Source: Armatimonadota bacterium (lineage in GTDB: Bacteria > Armatimonadota > UBA5829). From it: a stretch of DNA of 11,812 nucleotides. The stretch is taken from the NCBI GenBank assembly GCA_026415535.1, contig JAOAGX010000040.1, positions 1 to 11,812 on the forward strand. Direction: 5' to 3'. Within the stretch, counting starts at the first letter, position 1; every line of letters starts with the position of its first letter. Below are positions 1-5,322 of the stretch, piece after piece. The notes under the pieces were generated by a model that ran no database searches, was not told the origin of the DNA, and saw only the letters and a list, made by a program, of their open reading frames with translations. The position numbers were made by a program, and so were the translations under genes.

Positions 1-19
1 AGATGTGTATAAGAGACAG
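1..19 (+). other. Tn5/Nextera mosaic-end adapter remnant
   Basis: The first 19 bases, AGATGTGTATAAGAGACAG, are identical to the Tn5 transposase mosaic-end sequence used in Nextera/tagmentation libraries. It sits exactly at the window edge, as expected for an untrimmed adapter that was assembled into a contig end. It is not biological sequence. Any reading frame that starts in it (for example one beginning Met-Cys-Ile-Arg-Asp-Arg) is an artefact. Confidence 0.97.
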
Positions 20-156
20 ATGCTATTCTTATGCCGTTGGGCCTCATAAACTCCCTTTTGGCCGGAGGTATAAAGGGCCTACGAAAAAACCATGGTCGGC
101 GGGGTCCCACGGGATCCCCGGAATATCGTGGTGGACAAGGAGGATACGGAAGAAAC

Positions 157-1380
157 GTGATAGTCGTGCAAAAATACGGCGGCAGCTCAGTGGCAACTAC
201 GGAGAAAATGGCTGCGGTCGCAAAGCGTGTCGCCGAACGCGCCAAAGAGGCTCAGATGGTTGTGGTTGTTTCGGCGATGGGCGACACGACCGACGAGCTA
301 ATCAGTATGGCAAAACAGCTTTGCGCAACGCCAGACGACCGGGAGCTAGATAAATTGTTGGCAACCGGCGAACAGGCGTCCAGTGCGCTCCTCGCAATAG
401 CGCTTCATGAGTTGGGCGTGAATGCGGTTTCTTTGACGGGTGGTCAGGCCGGAATCATTACCGAGAAGACCGCCGGCAAGGCCCGAATTCTCAAGATCGA
501 TTCTAAGCGTCTAAAGGAAGAACTCGCCAAGGACAACGTCGTTGTCGTCGCGGGCTTTCAGGGAATCACGGAAAACGCCAGTTGGGCCGACATAACGACG
601 CTTGGAAGAGGCGGTTCGGACACGACGGCAGTCGCGTTGGCAGCAGCGCTAAAAGCCGATTCATGCGAAATATATACCGATGTGGACGGTGTATTCACAG
701 CCGATCCACGTATCGAGCCGAATGCGCGCAAGCTGGACACCATCTCTTACGAGGAAATGCTGGAGATGGCAGACCAGGGCGCCAGGGTGATGCACTCGCG
801 TGCCGTCGAGCTCGGTCAGCTCTATGATGTTGAAATACTCGTTGCTAATGCCGCGGGCGGGGTCCCCGGCACGGTTATTAAGAAGGAGGATGTTGATATG
901 GAAGTACGCAACCCCGTTCGCGGGATTGCTCACGATACTGATGTAACAAGAATAACGATAGTGGCCGTTCCGGACCGGCCCGGCATCGCTGCGCAGATAT
1001 TCCATTCGCTTGCCGAGGCTAATATCAACGTAGACGTGATTGTTCAAAACGTCAGTTCCGAAGGTCACACTGACGTTTCATTTACCGTTGCCGATGCGGA
1101 CTTCGAGAAGGCGAAGAAAGCTTTGGAACCGCTTTTGGGCAAGCTGGAGGCGAGAGGACTGCTTACCGACCAGAACGTGGCCAAGGTATCGATAGTTGGT
1201 AGTGGTATGAGGTCCAGCCCGGGATATGCTGACCGAATGTTTTCGGCGCTGGCGGAGGAAGGTATCAACATTCTTTCGATCACCACAAGCGAAATTCGAA
1301 TTACCTGCCTGATCGAGAGAGACAAGGTCAAGCAGGCAGTTCGTGCGCTACATAAGGCGTTTGAGCTGGAAAAAGTTTGA
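157..1380 (+). CDS. lysC: Aspartate kinase (aspartokinase), kinase domain plus two ACT domains
   Basis: Phosphorylates L-aspartate with ATP, the first step of the lysine/threonine/methionine (and diaminopimelate) pathway; cytoplasmic. The 407-residue product has the usual length. The amino-acid kinase domain starts with KYGGSS (residues 6-11) and carries the LGRGGSDTTA motif (149-158). Two ACT domains follow at about 264-320 and 343-403, the first with the QNVSSEG motif and the second starting near VAKVSIVG; in this family they bind the feedback inhibitors lysine and/or threonine. GTG at 157 is chosen because the family homology begins right there (VIVVQKYGG) and AAGGAGG lies at 137-143; its spacing of 13 nt is long, and a weaker GGAAG at 148-152 is closer. 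The frame is open upstream to 31, but those 42 residues look unlike the family. A second internal start at 898 probably yields a regulatory subunit. The gene is followed by a terminator and is not part of the pil operon. Confidence 0.96.
   Translation: MIVVQKYGGSSVATTEKMAAVAKRVAERAKEAQMVVVVSAMGDTTDELISMAKQLCATPDDRELDKLLATGEQASSALLAIALHELGVNAVSLTGGQAGIITEKTAGKARILKIDSKRLKEELAKDNVVVVAGFQGITENASWADITTLGRGGSDTTAVALAAALKADSCEIYTDVDGVFTADPRIEPNARKLDTISYEEMLEMADQGARVMHSRAVELGQLYDVEILVANAAGGVPGTVIKKEDVDMEVRNPVRGIAHDTDVTRITIVAVPDRPGIAAQIFHSLAEANINVDVIVQNVSSEGHTDVSFTVADADFEKAKKALEPLLGKLEARGLLTDQNVAKVSIVGSGMRSSPGYADRMFSALAEEGINILSITTSEIRITCLIERDKVKQAVRALHKAFELEKV
883..900 (+). promoter_or_regulatory. 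Internal Shine-Dalgarno and ATG for a separate lysC beta subunit
   Basis: Inside lysC, AAGGAGG (883-889) is followed after 8 nt by an in-frame ATG (898-900), codon 248 of 407. Initiation here would give a 160-residue protein made only of the two ACT domains, ending at 1380. In Bacillus subtilis aspartokinase II and Corynebacterium LysC, an in-frame internal start at the same domain boundary produces the beta subunit of an alpha2beta2 enzyme. The position and quality of the site suggest the same here; the SD is better spaced than that of the full-length start. The sequence shows the site, and its use is inferred. Confidence 0.7.
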
Positions 1381-1414
1381 TCGCAAAAAGCTTAAACGTC
1401 ACACTAACGTCTGA

Positions 1415-1651
1415 TTAAACAAGGCCCGCTACTAGGCGGGCCTTGTTATGTAATCCGACTTTCTGCGCGCCTTTCCGCAACAATTTGCATATGTGGGTCC
1501 ATATCGCTCTTTCCTCTTCTTTGCTTAAATCAGGTTCCAATATCTCGAGCACCTCATAATAGGTGTTGTGCCGGCATACAACCAGGACATGATGGCGTGA
1601 AACTGGTAGAAATGCGGGTGGATGCTCCGTCACCGGCATGCTATTCTGCAA
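1415..1651 (-). CDS. Doubtful small minus-strand ORF, unknown product
   Basis: A 78-codon frame starting at TTG 1651 (ATG alternative at 1639) and ending TAA at 1415. The middle of the product (about residues 32-66, EVLEILEPDLSKEEERA region, then a Lys/Arg-rich helix) is helical, charged and protein-like, but I recognise no family. Against it: no Shine-Dalgarno precedes either start, the first 20 residues look random, and the last 10 codons are the arms of the lysC terminator hairpin. It would be divergent from the DUF5658-like gene, with 15-27 bp between starts. It could be the remnant of a longer gene or a chance frame. Confidence 0.2.
   Translation of the reverse strand: MQNSMPVTEHPPAFLPVSRHHVLVVCRHNTYYEVLEILEPDLSKEEERAIWTHICKLLRKGAQKVGLHNKARLVAGLV
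1418..1447. terminator. Intrinsic terminator hairpin downstream of lysC
   Basis: A perfect 12-bp inverted repeat: AACAAGGCCCGC (1418-1429), loop TACTAG (1430-1435), GCGGGCCTTGTT (1436-1447). It lies 38 nt after the lysC stop. The U-rich part is the end of the 3' arm (CCTTGTTATGT), not a long pure T run. The reverse strand is similar, so it may act in both directions. Confidence 0.8.
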
Positions 1652-1666
1652 GTAGGAGAAATGCCG

Positions 1667-1996
1667 ATGAAAAGACGGTCGAGCAGGATACTACCTGCGA
1701 ATGCTGCGCTGGTTGCTGTCGGACTTATCGACCTTTTAACCACGCTAATTTGGTTACGCGCCGGGATTGCTGTAGAGGTCAATCCTATTATGGCAGCTGT
1801 TCTTAGGTGCGGGCTGAGCGCTTTCATTGGTTTGAAGCTGACGACTCTAGCGACATACTTGACGGTGATGGAGTGGTATCGCCGCCGTAGGAGTGCTGCT
1901 TTCGCGCGCTCGGTGGCCCGGATTACATTGGCAAGCTACCTGGCAATCTATGCAATATCGTTTGCTTATGTGAACGGCGCGATTTTCTTAGGCTAG
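1667..1996 (+). CDS. DUF5658-like small membrane protein
   Basis: A 109-residue integral membrane protein of unknown function. Three hydrophobic segments are visible at about residues 12-31, 42-66 and 86-105, with an Arg-rich cytoplasmic loop (YRRRRS, 71-76) after the second. The pattern Asp22-Leu-Leu-Thr-Thr in helix 1 followed by Glu-Val-Asn-Pro-Ile (37-41) and a Lys in helix 2 (K57) resembles DUF5658, where Asp and Asn-Pro are the conserved positions; this assignment is from memory of the family pattern, not a search. ATG 1667 is preferred because GGAG (1655-1658) is 8 nt away; ATG 1661 would be only 2 nt from it. The gene stands alone between lysC and the pil operon, 269 bp before pilM, with no obvious functional link to either. 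Confidence 0.8.
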   Translation: MKRRSSRILPANAALVAVGLIDLLTTLIWLRAGIAVEVNPIMAAVLRCGLSAFIGLKLTTLATYLTVMEWYRRRRSAAFARSVARITLASYLAIYAISFAYVNGAIFLG

Positions 1997-2020
1997 CCTA
2001 TTGGTTTAGATTACGGGGCT

Positions 2021-2254
2021 TTAGCACCGCATTATCCCTTTTACTATTTGAACCTGGCGCCGTTCAATCCCACTTTTATACAGCCCTTCGGATCTCACAG
2101 GCTCCTCTTCTTCGAATAGGTTATTGCGACAAGTGCGTTTTCCGGCGATTTCCCCCGCTTGTTTTAGTAGTTTCGGATCGCCTAAGGCGGGTTCTGTTGC
2201 AATAAAAGCTTGGTTACACTCTACACCTTTTGTCAGACTGCCGATACTAATCAT
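2021..2254 (-). CDS. Doubtful minus-strand ORF upstream of pilM, unknown product
   Basis: A 77-codon frame from ATG 2254 to TAA at 2021 (TTG 2275 would add 7 codons). The product is hydrophilic with an acidic patch (FEEEEP) and no membrane segment or motif I recognise. No Shine-Dalgarno precedes it. It would be divergent from pilM with its start overlapping the place where a pilM promoter should be. It is kept only because it fills most of an otherwise gene-free 269-bp gap and the frame is uninterrupted; it may be chance or a decayed gene. Confidence 0.17.
   Translation of the reverse strand: MISIGSLTKGVECNQAFIATEPALGDPKLLKQAGEIAGKRTCRNNLFEEEEPVRSEGLYKSGIERRQVQIVKGIMRC
2144..2191. other. Possible H-type pseudoknot upstream of pilM
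   Basis: Two interleaved inverted repeats: GGCGAT (2144-2149) pairs with ATCGCC (2177-2182), and CCCGC (2154-2158) pairs with GCGGG (2187-2191). The order 1-2-1'-2' is that of an H-type pseudoknot. A short hairpin CGCC-TAA-GGCG (2179-2189) competes with both stems. It lies 75 nt before the pilM ATG. The pairings are seen; a function as a leader RNA is speculation. Confidence 0.2.
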
Positions 2255-2265
2255 GGTCGCTAGCA

Positions 2266-3414
2266 ATGCCGACAAAGCAGAAAACCAGGTCGATCACTCA
2301 CCGGGTCGGGCTTGACATCGGTAGCCATTCGGTTAAAGGTGTGGAGGTTGTCGAGCGTGGAGCGGAGATCGTAATCCGAGCTGCTCGGTCTACGCCGATA
2401 CCGGGGTTTAGGTCAAAGGCCGATCCGCCCGATCACAGTTCTGTAGTCCAGGCGGTCAAAACGCTTTGGGCAGCGGCGGGGTTTGGCACCAATGCCGTGG
2501 TCCTGGCGCTTCCCGCGGAGTCAGTTTATATCAAGTGGCTACACCTAGAAGCATCAAATCCTGACGAACTCGACATAACTGCCCGCGCGGCTGCAGTTCG
2601 AGGGGCGCCTTTCCCTGCGGATGATGCAATTGTTGATTACCGCGTGATGACCTCACACGGTCGGACGGGATACAATGTGCACTTTGTGATGCTTGTTGCT
2701 GCGTCGGCGACGGCGGTCGACTCGCTTCTCAACGTTGCCGAGAGCGCCGGGCTGGAGCCTATTGCGGTTGACGTAGGCACAGTAGCAGCCTTGAGGAGCT
2801 TCGATGCTCAGAAAAAGTCGTCGAGCACACTTTGGAGTGGCCAACCGCTTGCCCACTGCATACTCGGAGCCAAATCTACGACCATAACGGTGATTAGAGG
2901 CGGGGAGTTGGAGTTCGCGCGCACCGTGCCGGTTGGCGGCAGCGACTTTACTGAGCGAATAGCAGAACACCTTTCGATTACGTGGCAGGAAGCGGAGAGG
3001 ATTAAGATAAGCCCGGGAAGCCGGTTACTAGAAAACGGCACGATGGTAACTTCGCACAATAGTCAGGAAGTTCGAATTCCCTGCGACAGCGTTGTAGCTC
3101 GCCTGGCAAGAGAGATACGGCGATCGCTGAGGTTCTTTACTAGTCAATATGCAGAGGGCAGTTATCTTGGCATGATAGGCTCGACGACGATAGGAGGAGG
3201 CGGAGCTCTTTTGAGAGGACTTGACACCTGCCTAGAGCAGCAGGGCATAGAGATAAACGGGACAGTAAACCCGTTCGCTGGCTTTTCGGTAGATGCTGAG
3301 GGTGGTCTTCAGATTGGAGACACGGCCTCACAATTTGAGACCGCAATGGGCCTTGCTATTGCCGATTATGCTCAGAATGCGTCCGTTCAAATGGAGATGG
3401 ATTTCGCGGCCTAG
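2266..3414 (+). CDS. pilM: PilM-like actin-fold type IV pilus assembly protein
   Basis: Cytoplasmic FtsA/actin-fold protein that binds the N-terminal tail of PilN and so connects the cytoplasmic side to the PilNOP alignment complex. The 382-residue product opens with the phosphate-1 motif VGLDIGSHSVKGVEV (14-28) and has the adenosine motif IGGGGALLRGL (309-319), both typical of PilM. The phosphate-2 region reads CILGAKSTT (198-206), where the family usually has an Asp-Ile-Gly core; the acidic residue appears replaced by Ile199. Length is near the family norm of about 350-380. ATG 2266 is the only reasonable start before the conserved motif, yet no Shine-Dalgarno precedes it. It is the first gene of the operon; pilN starts 3 bp after its stop. 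Confidence 0.92.
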   Translation: MPTKQKTRSITHRVGLDIGSHSVKGVEVVERGAEIVIRAARSTPIPGFRSKADPPDHSSVVQAVKTLWAAAGFGTNAVVLALPAESVYIKWLHLEASNPDELDITARAAAVRGAPFPADDAIVDYRVMTSHGRTGYNVHFVMLVAASATAVDSLLNVAESAGLEPIAVDVGTVAALRSFDAQKKSSSTLWSGQPLAHCILGAKSTTITVIRGGELEFARTVPVGGSDFTERIAEHLSITWQEAERIKISPGSRLLENGTMVTSHNSQEVRIPCDSVVARLAREIRRSLRFFTSQYAEGSYLGMIGSTTIGGGGALLRGLDTCLEQQGIEINGTVNPFAGFSVDAEGGLQIGDTASQFETAMGLAIADYAQNASVQMEMDFAA

Positions 3415-3417
3415 CAT

Positions 3418-4059
3418 ATGAAACCTTTTAATTTGGCGGAAGACAAAATAGCCGAACGAGCGTACTGCAAGCAGCAGTTCACTCGAAGCCTTAGGATAAT
3501 CGCGCTGCTTGTGATTCTAATCATTTGTGCGCTTGCCGTTTCCTATGGGTGTAAGGTATCGGAACGAGGTAAGGAGAGCCGGCTGAAACTTGAGCTTGCT
3601 AGAGTCCAGGGTCGTTGCGTTGAGATAAAACACGAGATCGCGCAAATCAAGGCTAGGTCCGTTCAACGCAAGTGGCAGAGGCAGTTGGCTGAGGCAAGCG
3701 AAAGATGGCTTGGTGTTTTCGGTGCGGTTGTCAGCCGTGTGCCAAGTGACATGTGGCTAAATAGGGTTGAGAGCTCGGAGTCTGACTCGAATGTAACGAT
3801 CGAGGGACAAGTGGCGTCTTTTGCCTGCCTTTCTCAGTTTATTGCTTCGCTGCGTTCCAGTCGAGAGTTTTCGGACGTCCGAATAACAAGTGCGCGGATA
3901 TCGGGGAATTCGACTACTGTTGACGAGGGCGGAGTAGGCAAAAGACGTGCCGTTGTTAACTTTGCCCTTCAGGCGAAGCTCAAGACTGCAGAAGGCGCCT
4001 CTCCGATTCAACCTGCGCCAAGTGCCCAAGCCGTACCGGCGGTCAAGGAGTCGCATTAG
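3418..4059 (+). CDS. pilN: PilN-like inner-membrane alignment protein
   Basis: A 213-residue bitopic inner-membrane protein that pairs with PilO and docks PilM through its cytoplasmic N-terminus. The short cytoplasmic tail has Phe-Asn-Leu-Ala-Glu (4-8), a variant of the Asn-Leu-Leu-Pro motif that PilM recognises. One membrane helix spans about residues 24-44, a predicted coiled coil about 50-90, and a periplasmic ferredoxin-like domain about 95-185 (MWLNRVE and VTIEGQV strands are typical). The C-terminus is Ala/Pro-rich and probably disordered. The ATG is 3 nt after the pilM stop with only a poor, distant GGAG (3393-3396), so translation is probably coupled to pilM. The position directly between pilM and pilO supports the call. 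Confidence 0.87.
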   Translation: MKPFNLAEDKIAERAYCKQQFTRSLRIIALLVILIICALAVSYGCKVSERGKESRLKLELARVQGRCVEIKHEIAQIKARSVQRKWQRQLAEASERWLGVFGAVVSRVPSDMWLNRVESSESDSNVTIEGQVASFACLSQFIASLRSSREFSDVRITSARISGNSTTVDEGGVGKRRAVVNFALQAKLKTAEGASPIQPAPSAQAVPAVKESH

Positions 4060-4060
4060 A

Positions 4061-4630
4061 ATGTTACCTCCAGGTATATACAACCGCCGAAACGTTGGGC
4101 GAATCAGATACGCTCAGTTTGCTGTGACCACAATAACAGTTCTGACCTGTGGCTATTTAGTGGTGAGGTCGTTGGCCAGTCTGCAGGGGACCTGGGCTGC
4201 GGAGCGTATGCTTCGAGAAGCTAAGTCCGAGGCAGCAAGACTGTCACGTGAGGTCGCCATTGAGAGGAGGATAGAGGCCGGACTTCCTCCGCCCGGAAAC
4301 GGAGGAGTAGACTCTCTGGCCGTTTTTATTGCCCGGTGGGCTGCTGAGCGGGGAGTAAGTGTTGAGTCCTTCGTGCCGGAGGGGACGCCTGCCACAGCCG
4401 AAATTACTATCGACGAATCTACGCTTGGTGTATGGAACTCAAGCAAGGTTCGTGTTAAAGGACAAGGCGATTATGCCGGACTGATGAGCCTGCTTGAAGA
4501 ACTGAGAAATCCTCCGCTACCGGTCAAGCTCGACTCGTTTGCCTTTCGATCGATTTGGGATGGAGGAAGGGCATTGGTGAGTTTCGATCTGGTGCTTACG
4601 GTTTACGAGAAACAAGCCGGAGTAGGCTAA
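4061..4630 (+). CDS. pilO: PilO-like inner-membrane alignment protein
   Basis: A 189-residue bitopic protein expected to heterodimerise with PilN in the inner membrane. A basic cytoplasmic tail (RNVGRIR) is followed by a membrane helix at about residues 18-38, a charged coiled coil with LREAKSEAARLSREV (about 46-60), and a periplasmic ferredoxin-like domain from about 75 to the end. The strand pattern VRVKGQGDYAGLMSLLEEL (starting near residue 128) is the PilO/GspM-type core, in which VKGxYxxLxxFLxxL is usual. ATG 4061 has AAGGAG at 4045-4050, 10 nt upstream, and begins 1 nt after the pilN stop. The frame is open further upstream inside pilN, but that part is a shadow. Sequence conservation in this family is low, so the call rests on topology, core pattern and gene order. 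Confidence 0.85.
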   Translation: MLPPGIYNRRNVGRIRYAQFAVTTITVLTCGYLVVRSLASLQGTWAAERMLREAKSEAARLSREVAIERRIEAGLPPPGNGGVDSLAVFIARWAAERGVSVESFVPEGTPATAEITIDESTLGVWNSSKVRVKGQGDYAGLMSLLEELRNPPLPVKLDSFAFRSIWDGGRALVSFDLVLTVYEKQAGVG

Positions 4631-5322
4631 TGGCGCTGATAAAGGTTGATCCTAGCCAAACCAAGACGGTTATCGCACTTCTGGGCGTGCTAGTGGTTGC
4701 GTTAGGAGTAACGGTCGTGAGGCTTAAGCCGAACACAGCGGCCCGGCCGGCCCAACAGCAGGTCGCCGAATCGGTTAGGAGTGTTTCAATGCCTCGGGTC
4801 ACCACCGAGCGCACTTGGGATACGTGCAGAAACCCGTTCGAAAAGCCGCCAGGTTTCGCCGCAGGGTCGAAAGCTGGAGACAATCTCCTTGCCTCTCCTT
4901 CTGTAAGTGAGGAATCAAATCTTCCTCTACTACTTGTTAAAAAGGAGGGAGAAGAGTTGGGAGTTAACACTCCGTATTCACCTCTTAGCAAGGTAGGAAG
5001 CTTAACTCACCCTGTATTTACCAAAGATGGACTGCGACAGGCTGATCAATCGACTTCATTCGAATCCGGTCGCGCGCCCAAGGCACCGATGGAGTCATCT
5101 CCCCATCTCGGTCCTGCTCCTGCCAGGCCGCGTTTTACGCTGCTGGCGACTGTGAACATAGGTCGTGCGTTCAGCGCTGTGATTAGGGTGGGGGACTCCG
5201 ATGAAAGGATTGTCCAAGTTGGGGACGTGCTCGAAGGAGGCTTCAGAGTGATTGCTCTGAACGCCGACCGCGCAATCCTGACAGATGGGAGGGAAATCGT
5301 TGTTGCCAATAGACCCCGGTAG
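4630..5322 (+). CDS. GspC/PilP-like periplasmic connector with HR domain
   Basis: A 230-residue protein anchored by one N-terminal membrane helix (about residues 13-31). A long low-complexity Pro/Ser-rich linker contains CRNPFEKPP (about 61-69), like the R(D/N)PF motif common before PilP/GspC domains. The C-terminal 65 residues (from FTLLATVNIG to the end) form a small beta domain with VGDVLEGGFRVIAL and a final DGREIVV strand, the pattern of the GspC homology region/PilP domain that binds the secretin N0 domain. It should bridge PilNO to the secretin. Unlike classical PilP, it has no lipobox Cys at a signal-peptide end, so GspC-like is the better comparison. The start ATG shares its A with the pilO stop TAA (TAATG); GGAG at 4619-4622 is 7 nt upstream. 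It overlaps the secretin gene. Confidence 0.78.
   Translation: MALIKVDPSQTKTVIALLGVLVVALGVTVVRLKPNTAARPAQQQVAESVRSVSMPRVTTERTWDTCRNPFEKPPGFAAGSKAGDNLLASPSVSEESNLPLLLVKKEGEELGVNTPYSPLSKVGSLTHPVFTKDGLRQADQSTSFESGRAPKAPMESSPHLGPAPARPRFTLLATVNIGRAFSAVIRVGDSDERIVQVGDVLEGGFRVIALNADRAILTDGREIVVANRPR
5288..5302 (+). promoter_or_regulatory. Shine-Dalgarno deciding a TTG start for the secretin gene
   Basis: GGAGG at 5288-5292 (within GGGAGGG) lies 7 nt before TTG 5300 and 10 nt before TTG 5303, both in the secretin frame. The alternatives, ATG 5285 and GTG 5345, have no such site. This is why a TTG start is preferred, 20 nt inside the end of the preceding gene. Confidence 0.5.

Noticed and set aside
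69..74. TATAAA as a lysC -10 promoter box
   Set aside because: No acceptable -35 element at 16-18 bp upstream, and the region is cut by the adapter.
31..156. N-terminal extension of lysC by 42 residues
   Set aside because: Gly/Arg-rich with no family similarity; the kinase motif and a Shine-Dalgarno support GTG 157.
3..353. Plus-strand ORF starting MCIRDR in another frame of lysC
   Set aside because: It starts inside the adapter and is Arg/Gly-rich shadow translation of lysC.
2198..2245. TTGCAA or GATACT as pilM promoter elements
   Set aside because: Each half lacks a convincing partner at proper spacing; too weak to list as a promoter.
2124..2315. Plus-strand 63-codon ORF overlapping the pilM start
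   Set aside because: No ribosome binding site or recognisable sequence; it runs out of frame into pilM.
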